From NCBI GenBank assembly GCA_963989245.1, contig OZ022351.1:28131961-28195960 (forward strand): a DNA stretch of 64,000 nt, written 5' to 3'. Below the pieces are notes generated by a model that worked only from the letters and a program-made list of their open reading frames with translations, made no database searches and was not told the DNA's origin. How positions within the stretch are numbered: position 1 is the stretch's first letter; each line of letters starts with the position of its first letter. Of this stretch, positions 1 through 10,800 are shown piece by piece. Origin of the DNA: Nansenia antarctica (Eukaryota > Chordata > Actinopteri > Argentiniformes > Microstomatidae). A program made the position numbers and the translations under genes.

Positions 1-236
1 TCGGGCGACCCCGTGCCGGAGGTGACCTGGCTGAAGAACGAGAGGGAGATGGTGTCAGACGACCACTACATCCTGAAGTTCGAGGCGGGCAAGTTCGCCA
101 GCTTCACCATCACCACGGTGAACACGCAGGACTCGGGAAGTACACCATCCTGGTGAAGAACAAGTACGGCACGGAGAGCGCCGAATTCACCGGAAGTGTG
201 TTCATCCACGACGAGTCAAGCGGCAAGAAAAAATAA
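1..236 (+). CDS. myom1: Myomesin-1, C-terminal Ig domain (3' end of gene, partial)
   Basis: Encodes the last immunoglobulin I-set domain of a sarcomeric M-band protein; in myomesin this terminal domain mediates antiparallel dimerisation at the M-line. Visible signatures are the Trp strand VTWLKNE, the GKFASFTI strand and the DSGKYTILVKNKYG strand with its DxGxY corner, followed by a short Lys-rich tail and TAA at 234-236. Conserved order with lpin2, emilin2 and smchd1 supports myom1 over other Ig-rich muscle proteins. As written, frame 1 runs to about position 137 and then a single base is missing (GGC-AAG reads GG-AAG), giving a premature TGA at 154-156; the second half is in the frame starting at 138. 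The gene's other exons lie left of the window. A likely poly(A) signal AATAAA follows near 281-290. Confidence 0.85.
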   Translation, partial: GRPRAGGDLAEEREGDGVRRPLHPEVRGGQVRQLHHHHGEHAGLGKYTILVKNKYGTESAEFTGSVFIHDESSGKKK

Positions 237-945
237 GGGAGACCCCGATCGTAAATATGTATAAAAACAAAGAAAAACATAAAATAAAAAAATAAGAAGA
301 AAGACAGAAATTTACATAATGCCTGACAGTCTTGAGCATTTGTTGAGATGGTTTTTCGGTTAGTCTATTTATCTATAGTTCTAAAAAAAAAAGTGTACTA
401 TGTTAACTGTGAGCGTGAAATGTCAGAAAGATTCAAGAAAGAAATCCAAGAGTGGTTTAAGCATTTCATCATTCAGAATTCACATTTCTTAAAAACCCAA
501 ACATTAACACGACATCAACATCAACTATAGGTTGACCATCCTGCATTGTAAGCCTGTAGTTGTGACACACGTTTATAGCCTCTCCTCCCAAACATTACGA
601 TTATGTTTCTATCACTTAATTTGTCTGTGTTAAGTTCGGAAAAAGCCAGGTCGAGAAAGATATTTGTGCAATTTGAATGAATTAACTGCAACAGACTGTA
701 AATGAACAAATGAACAAACTGTAACTGCAAGTTTTGACCACTCAATAGGTCAATTTTAATGAAAGGAATACGATGAAAGTCATTTGAGGTGTTGCCTCGA
801 AATAAAGACAAACCAGAGTGAAGGCGAGACAGAGAATAGATGCTCTACCAGTGTGGACTAAGGAACATTTTACTGTAATGGAGAATTTGAATAGATTCTG
901 TTGTTTTATGTTTGTTCCATTTCATTCACCATCGCTGTGTTTTGT

Positions 946-1118
946 GATTATGATGTCAACTCCACTGTCATTTAGTCAGGATTATGATGTCACGTCAACT
1001 GTCACTTTGTAGTGATTATGATGTCACGTCCACTTGTCATTCAGTAGTGATTATGATATCATCTCCACTGTCACTACGCAGTGATTATGATGTCACACCC
1101 TCTGTCCCTGAGTAGTTT
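946..1118. repeat. 34-bp minisatellite, five units, with TGATGTCA cores
   Basis: Five head-to-tail units begin at 946, 980, 1014, 1049 and 1083, each starting GATTATGATGTCA followed by a variable CACTGTCA-like half. Four of the five carry TGATGTCA, one mismatch from the palindromic CRE/ATF site TGACGTCA. No ORF crosses it. A regulatory role is only a possibility. Confidence 0.8.
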
Positions 1119-1837
1119 ATTGCTTCACTTCCTCTGCCCCCTGTCATGTGACAAGGACTAATAAAAAAAGAGCATGTATTCCCTCATCTCCTCTCCTGTG
1201 TGGGTTCACTTGTGTCTTGTGTTCCCTGTATGACATCACAAACTCCTCACTCTTCCCTCCCCCTTCACTCTTCACTCTTCACTTTTCACTCTCCGGTCTC
1301 CTGTTCACCATCCACTCCTGTTCACCATCCACTCCTAGTCACACGTGTGATTCTGTCTGCAGCCCCTCATGTCTTTGAAGGCCATGAGGGCTTCTTCTAC
1401 CTATCAGCATGAAGACCTCCTCCCTTCTGTCTGAACCAGACCTGGGTCAAAATAGTATCTGTTTTTCTCTCTTACAATGACATTAGTTTGTGTGTTTGAT
1501 GTACAACCTTGACCCAGGTCTGGTCTGAACACACAGAAGCCACCCCCCCCCCGTCTTGAACTGAACTTTGTCCCTCAAAACATTCCACCAACTGCACCTA
1601 TAGTACAGTATATGTCCACCACAACCTCCTCATGTCCACAACAACCTCCTCACCTTCCTCTGCCCTACATGTGTGTGAAAGGTAAGCACAAAACCCTAAT
1701 CCTCAGTGTCAACCTCGGTCCATGCACCAATACATGTTGTCTCATCAAGAATTTACCCCCAGTTACGTGTCATAAACAGTTACGTGTCATCAACAGTAAC
1801 GTGTCATAAAGTAACAGTGTCCCAAACTGACTGGAGC

Positions 1838-1990
1838 AGTCCCCATGGCCCCAGCTGTCCAAAACCTTTAATCTGGATCAGAATGACTGCGATTCTTTTC
1901 TCTGATACCAGGATCAAGGTCGTTCTGATCCTGGATCAGAGAAAAGAATCGGGATCAATCTGATCCAGATTAAAGGTTTTGAACAACTGG
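1838..1990. mobile_element. Inverted-repeat MITE (family A, copy 1)
   Basis: Long imperfect palindrome: the left arm runs GCTGTCCAAAACCTTTAATC to GGATCAGAATGA, and the right arm is its complement ending GATTAAAGGTTTTGAACAAC. It has no coding capacity. The same element occurs at 23304-23697, where it has been split by a SINE. Confidence 0.7.
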
Positions 1991-2518
1991 GCCCATATGA
2001 CACACGTGATGACACACGTTTGTTTATGTATAGACAGAAAGTTCTTAGAAAATCTTAGTCACGCCTTTATGTAAGGGAGAGCCCGTTTCATGGTGTTGGT
2101 GTGGGCGTGTGCCTGTGTGCATGTGTGAGTCAGAACTCCCATTTAGATTCATTGACCGGAAAAGATAGATGGCGGTAGACTAGGAGAATGTGGTTATAAT
2201 GACATTAAAACAAACAAAGGGTCAAGCCACCCGAACGTAATGCCTCTCACATACCTCCAACATGTAGAGGCCAGGGTGTGGGAAGCTTCACAGAGCAAAG
2301 CTAGCATAATGAACAATCTGACTAAAGAGTACTCCAGGCTCCAGTCACTGCAGTGAGTAATGTGAGCTCTTCTGCGTTAGGCTATTGTGTGTGTGTGTGT
2401 GTGTGTATAAAGAGCTGCACTCTCGGCTTCTAGACGCAGTAAGGTTGGGTTAGATTACATTGAACTTTATTGTCGTCGCAGAGTACAAGTACCCTGTCAA
2501 AGAAATGTATTAAAGCAG

Positions 2519-2590
2519 TGGAGATGCCGGGGATTGAACCCGGGACCTCATACATGCGAAGCATGCGCTCTACCACTGAGCTACATCCCC
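2519..2590 (-). tRNA. tRNA-Ala (anticodon CGC)
   Basis: Read on the minus strand this folds as a complete cloverleaf. The 7-bp acceptor stem is GGGGATG with CATCTCC, containing the G3:U70 wobble pair that specifies alanine, and discriminator base A73 (position 2519). The D-arm/A box is TAGCTCAGTGG, the anticodon loop TTCGCAT gives CGC at 34-36 on a CATGC/GTATG stem, and the T-arm/B box is GGTTCAATCC. All internal promoter elements are intact and there is no intron. Downstream there is only a weak pol III terminator (short T runs on the minus strand). Unlike the SINE heads elsewhere in the window, it has no SINE tail and both arms pair properly. Confidence 0.93.
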
Positions 2591-2734
2591 CTTGGCTGTA
2601 GACAAAAGAGAGAGACTGAGTGATTCTGTCAAACAGACATCACGCGTGTCATAGGGTCAAACATTAGAATTGAGGTCTTTTTGACATGAATAAATCACAT
2701 TAGGAAAGATTACAGTGATCTCTCAATCTCTTTA

Positions 2735-2800
2735 TTATTATTATTATTATTATAATCATAATCATCATTATTATTATTATAATCATTATTATTATTATTA
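2735..2800. repeat. (TTA/TAA)n microsatellite
   Basis: Imperfect ATT/TTA trinucleotide tract interrupted by ATAATCATAATC; no other content. Confidence 0.85.
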
Positions 2801-3026
2801 ATGATCTATTGAGTGATTCCAAAAGCCACCAGTCTTTCAAGTACAGTTAATTTTCAAACATGACATACTGAAAAACAGTACTTGAGAAATCTATTATATC
2901 TTTGGGTAAGTAGCTGACATTACTTTGATTTACACAGAGAAAGATAGCTATTTTAAAAGGACAAATGTTGTGTGTTCGTTTGCATGTGTGTCAGTGTCTA
3001 ACCACAAAACGTTCTCTGTCTGCCAG

Positions 3027-3455
3027 CTGATTACAACCGAGAGCACGGGTGACTTGGGAGGGACGTCATATCTGACTGATTCCGAAGGGAACGTCCACTT
3101 TGGGCCTAACACGCCACAGGAGAAGAAGAAGACAACCGTCACTGGAAAGAAGATGCAGAAGAGAAAGGGTGAGAAGACAGATAACCACAACAGCACCACA
3201 GTGTGTCTCCACCATGATGCATTTATATGGCAAAAAGAACATAGACAGAACACTCAGACAGACAGACAGACAGACAGACAGAACACTCAGACAGACAGAA
3301 CACTCAGACAGACAGACAGACAGACAGACAGAACACTCAGACAGACAGACAGACAGACAGAACACTCAGACAGACAGACAGACAGACAGACAGAACACTC
3401 AGACAGACAGAACACTCAGACAGACAGAACACTCAGACAGACAGACAGAACACTG

Positions 3456-3486
<31 letters not shown>

Positions 3487-3505
3487 ACACTCAGACAGAA
3501 CACTG

Positions 3506-3536
<31 letters not shown>

Positions 3537-3606
3537 ACACTCAGACAGAACACTGAGACAGACAGACAGACAGAACACTCAGACAGAACACTCAGACAGA
3601 ACACTC

Positions 3607-3637
<31 letters not shown>

Positions 3638-4416
3638 ACACTCAGACAGAACACTGAGACAGACAGACAGACAGAACACTCAGACAGAACACTCAGACAG
3701 AACACTCAGACAGACAGACAGACAGACAGAACACCCAGACAGACAGAACACTCAGACAGAACACTCAGACAGAACACTGAGACAGACAGACAGACAGACA
3801 GAACACTCAGACAGAACACTCAGACAGACAGACAGACAGACAGAACACTCAGACAGAACACTCAGACAGACAGACAGACAGACAGAACACTCAGACAGAA
3901 CACTCAGACAGACAGACAGACAGAACACTCAGACAGACAGACAGACAGACAGAACACTCAGCAAAAATCATTCAGTATTCAAAGAAGCCCAGTCAAACAT
4001 GCAAAGAGTTAATTCCTTATTCTTGCAACAAGCCATTGCTTTAAATTGAGGTTGAGTCATTGCGTGATGCTAAAAAACTATGTTTCAAACATTTGACTCA
4101 TTATGTTTCCTCAGACTCAGTCATGCTGACTCTACCTCCCATGGAAAAAGTGGAGGACAAAACAGAGAAGAAGGCTGAGGAGAAAGTTGAGAAGAAGGAG
4201 GGTAAGAAGGGGGAGAAGGCGGAGAAGAAGGTGGAGGTGAAAGCTGACGCGGCGCCCAAAACCACGGAGAAGGCTGGCGAACAGGAAGGCCCTCAGCAAC
4301 TCACAGCCTCACTGGAGGAGGTCACACCAGACGAGACCTCCACATCTGAGCCCCTGGCTGATACACCACAGGCTGCTAAGGACACTCATGACAAAGAGGC
4401 CTCAGAAAAGGAGTAA
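3027..4416 (+). CDS. Unrecognised Lys/Glu-rich protein, last two exons (5' part not found)
   Basis: Two exons join in phase: 3027-3168 (acceptor CTGTCTGCCAG, donor GG/GTGAG) and 4115-4416 (acceptor TTTCCTCAG, stop TAA at 4414-4416). The split codon (one base plus two) restores GAC across the junction. The visible product is about 148 residues: an acidic-polar start (STGDLGGTSYLTDSEG), a basic patch (KKKTTVTGKKMQKRK), then a charged run of KxEKKxEEK type and an acidic Ser/Thr/Glu tail ending EKE. Two AATAAA signals at 4839 and 4849 mark a normal 3' end about 430 bases after the stop, which argues for a transcribed gene. The intron is mostly the CAGA repeat. There is no in-frame ATG in the first exon, so the start lies upstream and was not found. 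I do not recognise the family; highly charged low-complexity proteins are hard to place. Confidence 0.55.
3240..3960. repeat. (CAGA)n / CAGAACACT compound satellite
   Basis: About 720 bases of CAGA tetranucleotides broken by CAGAACACTCAGA units at irregular spacing, all inside the intron between 3168 and 4115. The ORFs crossing it are low-complexity artefacts. Confidence 0.95.
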
Positions 4417-4838
4417 CAATCAGCTAGCTGATTACATTAGTGTAGGCCTAATAGTTCTGTTAGATGTGTTTGATGTGGGATTACGGTATGTTTTGACTGA
4501 GTGACCTAGAGTATCACTGAGACCACAAGAATTAGGTTTCGTTTACCAAAGATTGCAGTTCTCATCTCTTGTTTAAACTGGAATGCTTACAGCAAGGGAC
4601 ACAGTAGTTTGTATGCTAAAACATTTGTGGTCATACAGCACAGAAAGACAAGGAATGTTCAGTCAGAAGAAGGGTGTTTAAACTATCACATCAACAATGA
4701 TTTAAACATGTCTCTTTGGTTATACAAACTTACTCCTAATACATATTTAGCCTAGGGTTGTTTTGTTGCCTTTATTGTTTTTTTGACTGGAAGCGTGTGC
4801 ATTTTGTATCCGTGTGCATTTTGTTTTATCTTTGCATG

Positions 4839-4854
4839 AATAAAGTGCAATAAA
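4839..4854 (+). terminator. Paired poly(A) signals of the Lys/Glu-rich gene
   Basis: Two AATAAA hexamers, 4839-4844 and 4849-4854, about 425 bases after the stop at 4416, at the expected 3' end of the transcript. Confidence 0.6.
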
Positions 4855-4909
4855 TACCACCTGAGACTGTTCAGCAACCGGTTATATATCACAGTAAAAT
4901 GTTGTATTT

Positions 4910-5154
4910 CGTGAGCTTATAAGGTTCTATCTCCGTTTAGGGTAGTTCAGAGATATTGAGCGTCAAAGTTTTTACATTCCATTATGTTTTGTGAGATGGA
5001 ACCTTTGTATTTTATTAATTACTAACTCCAAAATGTAAACATTTTTTAAAAATAACACCACACAGGCATTAATAAACACCTAATGGATCAGATTATGTAA
5101 AAAACTAAATGTTGACAAAAAATTGAGATAGAACCTTATCATTCTAACGTCACG
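4910..5154. mobile_element. MITE family B, copy 1 (about 245 bp)
   Basis: Terminal inverted repeats: the left end CGTGAGCTTATAAGGTTCTA pairs with the right end TAGAACCTTATCATTCTAAC..CACG. Flanks give a 4-bp ATTT duplication. The interior (ATTCCATTATGTTTTGTGAG and onward) is shared with copies at 6300-6656 and 16211-17220. No coding capacity. Confidence 0.8.
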
Positions 5155-5802
5155 ATTTGTCAGGGACAAATGGACAGACTTTGAACAAACATAGGTAGGT
5201 CACGGTCACATTAACAAGGCTTTAGGGGTTAGTATAGAATAAACATGCGAGAGGAACAAAGCGACATGAAATCACAGCAAGGTCAAATAATAACACACGT
5301 CACTCAGTTAAAAACAAACAGGTCACTCAAGCATAACGGAACGGATCAAGATGAACACAATCTGGACAGATTAACAATCATTTATTATGTTACTGGTGTA
5401 TTTGAATTGTCTTCCATTATCCCTTACTTATTACTGCCACTAGGGTACGGTAAGTGCATTCATTTGCATTCATAATGCAAAGGGCGATGGATGGCAATTA
5501 TCGAGGAAATGACGCTTATATGGGTCAATTCGTTTGACTGGTGTAGGCTAATTGTTTTAATTGCGCCCTAATTAGTTTTGCTCACCAACATTCACTCAAA
5601 TGATTCACGTGCCAAGTTTGACTTGTTATACATAGTTCTGTGGGATGTATTGCAAACAACATTTACAGAAAGTCTGAGTGTTTGTTTCCACTGTTTTACA
5701 AGCTACAATTAAATTGTTACCAGTGCCGCGGCTAGATTGTTACATCTCACAGTAATAATCACGTGAAAGAGCGGTAGGGTCACGTGGTACGATCACAGCG
5801 CT
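5155..5802. other. Unexplained intergenic sequence
   Basis: A+T-rich sequence between two MITEs. A 76-codon ORF at 5245-5475 has a hydrophobic end (SIIPYLLLPLGYG) but no splice context, homology I recognise or conserved partner. I see no supported gene. Confidence 0.4.
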
Positions 5803-6189
5803 CAGGGTTGCCAGATGGGCCGTGTTCCCGCCGAATGGGCTACTTTTGATCACACTGGGCCGGGGGAAAAAAAGCATTTGGACGGTTGGGCTGGATAAAT
5901 AGCATTTAGGCGGTATCAAAATGTCAGTGCTTGAAAGTTACAATATGAAGTGAAGTAACAAAAACAAAAAAACGTAGCTACATACAATGTGCAGGTTTTT
6001 TTTACATTTATTTTTTTACAAACATAATTGGCAACAGACATACAGTTTAGGGGGCAGGAGATGGGCACCTGCCCTATAGTTATCCGCGGTTTTCTGACCA
6101 TAGGTTTTGGGCTGGTGGTTTTTGGTGGATTTAGCGGTTTTTAAGACTGTGGTTAGGCTGGAAATTGTTAGTCCCATCTGGCAACCCTG
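5803..6189. mobile_element. MITE family C (hAT-like), copy 1
   Basis: Starts CAGGGTTGCCAGATGGG and ends with the complement CCCATCTGGCAACCCTG, a 17-bp terminal inverted repeat of the type seen in hAT elements. The 8-bp flanks (ACAGCGCT and GAAACGCT) match only partly. Related copies are at about 30636-30762 (internally deleted) and 35432-35805. No transposase. Confidence 0.75.
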
Positions 6190-6299
6190 GAAACGCTCCT
6201 CCAACTCCGAGCTGCTGAGAATGAGAGAGAGAGAGAACTGGTACCGGCAGGCGAATGAGTGTCTGCGCAAGGTATGTATCTATCTACCTACTGACATCC

Positions 6300-6656
6300 C
6301 GTGAGTTTAGAATGATAAGGTTCTATCTCCGTTTAGAATGATAAGGTTCTATCTCCGTTTAGAATGATAAGGTTCTATCTCCGTTTAGAATGATAAGGTT
6401 CTATCTCCGTTTAGAATGATAAGGTTCTATCTCCGTTTAGGGCAGTTCAGAGATATTGAGCATCAAAGTTGTTATATTCCATTATGTTTTGTGAGATGGA
6501 ACCTTTGTATTTTATGAATTACTAACAAAAAAATGTCAACATTTTAAAAAGAACACCTCACAGGCATTAATAAACACCTAATGCCATGGATCAGATTATG
6601 TAAAAAACTCAATTTTGCCAAAAATGGAGATAGAACCGTATAATTCTAACGTCACG
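6300..6656. mobile_element. MITE family B, copy 2, with five tandem TIR cores
   Basis: Same element as 4910-5154, but its left terminal repeat is amplified: a 26-bp unit containing ATAAGGTTCTATCTCC is repeated five times exactly between 6304 and 6434 before the interior resumes. The right end TAGAACCGTATAATTCTAAC..CACG closes at 6656. Confidence 0.85.
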
Positions 6657-8369
6657 TTAACTGACATCCTCTCTGGGACAGTGGTGTTTAGTGAAGTTGA
6701 TGGTGGAAATAACGCAACTATAGTACTTAAGAGCGTTTTTGGTTTATTTGGTTTGAGTATTCTACCAGCATCAGTCGTTTATCCCTCAGCAAGCTTTGAA
6801 CCCTGGAGAATCTGTACCTGGTTTATTGATTCAATAGCTATTTTTAATGTTTTGTGTTATTCAAGCGCATTGCATACAGAATATAATATACGTGATAAGC
6901 ATGAATACCAACAGTGACAGGTGTTTAATAACAGCGTAATTATCAGTAGAGTAAATCCCACTAACAGTTGTACTGTAGCCTATAATTAGTAGGATTCATC
7001 AAATGTAACCAGGTTTACACGTGTGTGTGTGTGTGTTCATGAAAAACGAACCTGTCACGTTTTTCTGATGATCACGATGACCATGTCATTATCAGGTCAT
7101 TATTCATTTCATTCCAAGTCGGACATAATAAGGAAGGCTTTTTTAGGTCAGTGGATGTGGATGTATCTTTCTATTTCACCGGCCAGGACTAAAGGCACGA
7201 TCGCCGTCACGTTGGCCCCCAGAGAAACGTGCCGACACGAGGAAAGACAGATTTGGTTCTGTAATCTTGTAAACAAGATTAACACCTTCCAAGGTGCTCT
7301 CTAAGCCATCCTGCAGGTATGCATGGTAACAAGTCGACGGGCTCTGTTGATGACACAAAACTGAACATTTCTACATCCCAAATACAGTGTTTGGCTATAA
7401 CATGACACATAGGTACAAGAGGGGTAGTCATCATTATACCCTCATGACAGTCAGAGATCAAGGTACAGTAGTGTGTTTTGGAGAGTGGTTAGTAGTGTAC
7501 ATATTTATAATCAGCAGTGAAGTCAGCATTCTAATCCAGGAGTTAGCCTAAATAAAAATGAATCTATAGTCTGTAACTCTTTACCTAATGCCATTGCCAA
7601 CAATAGGCTTAAGATCTGTTCCTCCACATATTCAAAATGAAAATGAAACAGCACCCTGGCCTGATTCTAAGGCGTTCTAAGGATCTAGTTGAGTCAACCA
7701 TGGGGATTTCCGTTTATGAGTGTATATGATTTGATGTTTATCTACTTAAATTGCCCACATATGAATGGCCGGTCTCATGCGCAGCCAACTTTGGACCATA
7801 AGATCGACATCATAGTTCCTCAAGTTCAAGTTTGTCAAGGCTATACAAGCATGCAGCACATTGTTGAGATGAGTCACTGTCTCTGTACCTAAACCTGTGT
7901 TAAAGCAGTGTGCATTTCAAGTCTATATCAGGATTGAGCCAGCCCAAGATAGGCCCTGTGTGTAGGCCTGTAAGTGTGTGTAGTAAACAGCTCCTCGGAG
8001 CCAAGCTTAACGGATGTGCAGTCAGCTTTTCTCTGGGTGTTCTTCCCCCAGGCCTCTCTGGGCTGATGAGGCGTGTCATCAGACAGATCCTTCTGCTTTG
8101 TCCATAAAAAGAGTTTGCGAAGGTTTGATTGACAGCCCTAGCCATAAAGAACCAACCGGTAGCTTCTAGATTTGCTACCATGATTAGATTACAGGGAGAT
8201 ATTTGTGACATCATAAAAGAACAATGATTGCAGTTGTTGAGAATTAGGGTATGTCGTACGAAATCGCGTCCAATGAAATGTAATGTTAAAGTCACTCATA
8301 GTCAGTCACTGTCTGTTGTGTATTTGTTCTGTTTTGATTTATCAAGACCTAATGGAGGGACTCAACAAT
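6657..8369. other. Intergenic, no gene recognised
   Basis: A 100-codon reading frame (6615-6917) begins inside MITE B and shows hydrophobic stretches (SVFGLFGLSILPASVV) but no splice sites or family I recognise. The rest is unique A+T-rich sequence. Non-coding 5' exons of lpin2 could lie anywhere here. Confidence 0.4.
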
Positions 8370-8746
8370 CAGGGTTCCCGTGCTGGTCTTAAAAAGCCTT
8401 AAAGTCTAAAATCCAGCAATCCAACTTATAAGTCCTAAAAAGGTCTCAATCTTCACTTATTCGGTCTAAAAATTAGGTGCTAGGTCATAAAGATGAGATC
8501 CTGCAAGGAAATCAGTCCGACCACATCTATTTACGCGGAAATCAATCAAGCTGGAACCCAAAAAATGCCAATTCGCTTCCTTTTTTGTCTGTATGGCAGT
8601 GAAATCCCTAATTTCGTCACCTCGAGGATGACAAAAAGCTCTCATATGGTGTCACGAATAGGTCTAGTAAAATTCTATTCAAAGTGGTCTAAAAAAAGGT
8701 CTAAAAAGGTCTTACATCTGACTTGTTGAAACTTGTAGGAACCCTG
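8370..8746. mobile_element. hAT-like MITE family D, copy 1
   Basis: Ends CAGGGTTCCC and GGAACCCTG; the interior is rich in 'GGTCTTAAAAAG'-type sequence. It shares ends with copies at 15060-15503 and 44410-44789, but the interior is more diverged. Confidence 0.65.
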
Positions 8747-9059
8747 TATCAAGTAACCTAATGGAGGACCCAATGGAGGACCCAACGATTCCCTCAAAGA
8801 CTTCAAGTCATAGCTCATAGCTCATCTGCTCGATGTCTCCTATGAGGCCACTCGTACCTTTTTTGGCTCACCCAATGACCTGCTTGTCAGAGAAGTTTCC
8901 TCAGCAACATACAGTAGGTCGGAGGTGGTGCGACTGCGACCCCGGACTGGGAGAGCAGCTCTCTGAATGGCCCGGTGGGTTATGTTACGTAAGCGTTTTA
9001 AGGCTCAGGTCTGGGGTGATTTCCCCCTCATAGTGTTCATTTGTGTTGGCTCAGAGAGC

Positions 9060-9295
9060 AGGGGGGGTAAAGGCCACCGGGGCTGTGGTGCATGGCACAG
9101 GGCTGGTTGGGGGGTGGCAGAGGAGGAGAGAGGAACAGAGGGAGGACAGAGCACAGCAGCAGGGCTCAGACTAGTGTAGTCCTGGTCAGGGGTCCCAGGG
9201 GGTCCCAGGATGAGATGGACCTGCCGGTGAGGTGCCGTGGTCCCGGAGGTACAGTGGAAGACCAGCAGTCGCACCTCAAGTCCTCCTGGACTCTG
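9060..9295 (+). promoter_or_regulatory. GC-rich island ending in a good donor; candidate lpin2 first exon
   Basis: A locally G+C-rich block with several CpGs, unlike its surroundings, ends at CTGGACTCTG/GTGAGT (donor at 9296). It lies about 8 kb upstream of the first lpin2 coding exon on the same strand, where a 5' UTR exon and promoter are expected. No transcript evidence is available; this is a guess from composition, strand and splice signal. Confidence 0.2.
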
Positions 9296-9881
9296 GTGAG
9301 TTGGGCTTTAGGGTCTGCCGGGCTTTAGGGTCTCAACGGGCTGTGTGTACTGTACTGTTAGGGCTTTAAGGTCTCCCTCAACAGGCTTTGTGGTACTGTT
9401 TGAGGTACTGTTTGTGGTACTGTTTGCGGTACTGTAACCAACCAAAGTCATATTTGCAGTGTTTCTTTTTGTTTGTGAGCTGTTCATAATATATTCTCTA
9501 CAAGGATCTTATTTGTTTGTATCAGACTGACTTACTTCAGGGTTGTCATGGTTTAAAGCCATGCTGTTGCTTTGCTCAGAATAGTTGTCTAACAAATGGA
9601 CCATTTCCCCCCCTCATTTGAAATTAGATTCTGTCTCTGAGATTTAGTTAGGGTTCAAAGTCTGGTGAACTGGTATGCAGCTCAGAAGTTCAGAAGGAGC
9701 TGTCCTAGCGACCATAAGGTGCTTAAACATTCTTATAGTAGAGTTTATGAAAGATGTTTTGCTGCATTCCATGCCCTACATTTGAGGTGTAGAAAGGAGG
9801 GCAGTTGAAGCACATTTTCCAATGAAATAAACGAATCATTTCTAAATGCTTTTGAGCTATAGCGTGGCGATCACTCTTCAG

Positions 9882-9883
<2 letters not shown>

Positions 9884-9912
<29 letters not shown>

Positions 9913-9944
9913 CTGTGTGTGTCTGTGTGTGCACGCACGCACAC

Positions 9945-9977
<33 letters not shown>

Positions 9978-10005
9978 AGTGTGTGTGTGAGTGTTTGTGT
10001 GTCCA
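9884..10005. repeat. (GT)n microsatellite
   Basis: GT dinucleotide tract with interruptions (CACGCACGCACACG in the middle). Confidence 0.95.
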
Positions 10006-10468
10006 CCCACCTCATAAAAGGCCTTCATCATACTTGATGTGGCACCATTTCATTGTGTTCCACCGCATCCATTTGTTTCAACAACATCAGTCCACTCACG
10101 GCTACAATGAAACAACATGAATGGCCCCCCCCCAAACAAAAGCATCAAGATCAGCAAAATCCACCCAAACAATGGAGGCCTTTTTAAGTGGCACTGTTCC
10201 TGTTGGCTGTTTTTATTAGTGAACTCAATGGTAGGGTGGTTCTGTTTATAACCCACGGTCGTGCCTCTGCAGTGAGCGGTGCCCTGCGGCCCACGAGGGT
10301 GGCTGCTAAGCCCTTTGTCCTCCAAACTGTACGGGGCAGCAGATACAACCAAATAATGTGCTGAGGCTGTTGTTACCACAACAAAAGTACCATCAGGTAA
10401 TCACAGCACAGAGCTACTGTACAGACAGATGGCAAATTGTGCAAAGGGGGTCGGTCGCCCCCTAAAAC

Positions 10469-10800
10469 TCTTACATTTACATTTACATTTACATTTTTGG
10501 CATTTAGCAGACGCCTTATTCCAAAGCGACTTACAATCAATACATTTGAATACTAAGCGTGTGAATCATCAGTCCACCATTCGTAGCAGGAAGAGTAATC
10601 CAGCTCAGGCCCGGGGGGCCATTGATAGAAGGAAAAACCTTCTCCTATCACCTTCTTCTAAAGCCTAGTTTGTTTGTTTTTTACACTGGAGAAACAGAGA
10701 AACAGTACAAGGGGGGCAATAGAAGTTTTTAGGGACACAGTAGATCCACAGTAGATCCACAGTAGATCCACAGTAGATCCACAGTAAATCCTCAACCCTG
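10469..10800. repeat. Teleost dispersed repeat (TTTGGCATTTAGCAGACGCC type)
   Basis: Begins with ACATTT tandem hexamers, then TTTGGCATTTAGCAGACGCC and CAAAGCGACTTACAATC, a tail shared by very many fish repeats. It includes four copies of a 14-bp CACAGTAGATC unit at about 10738-10790. Related copies are at 13261, 26463 and, inverted, 63165-63385. Confidence 0.75.

Larger units (their letters stand above)
237..2518. other. Intergenic stretch after myom1
   Basis: No supported coding exon. It holds the myom1 3' UTR, an A+T-rich tract, the 34-bp minisatellite at 946-1118, the inverted-repeat MITE at about 1838-1990 and a short (GT)n at 2388-2407. Unseen 5' exons of the gene at 3027-4416 may lie here, but none could be defended by splice sites plus reading frame. 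Confidence 0.6.

Noticed and set aside
6615..6917. 100-codon ORF with hydrophobic stretches
   Set aside because: Starts within MITE B, has no splice context or recognised family, and no partner ORF nearby; could be chance.
8833..9328. Overlapping ORFs on both strands in the GC-rich block
   Set aside because: Open frames on both strands reflect G+C content; kept only as a weak candidate for a non-coding lpin2 first exon.
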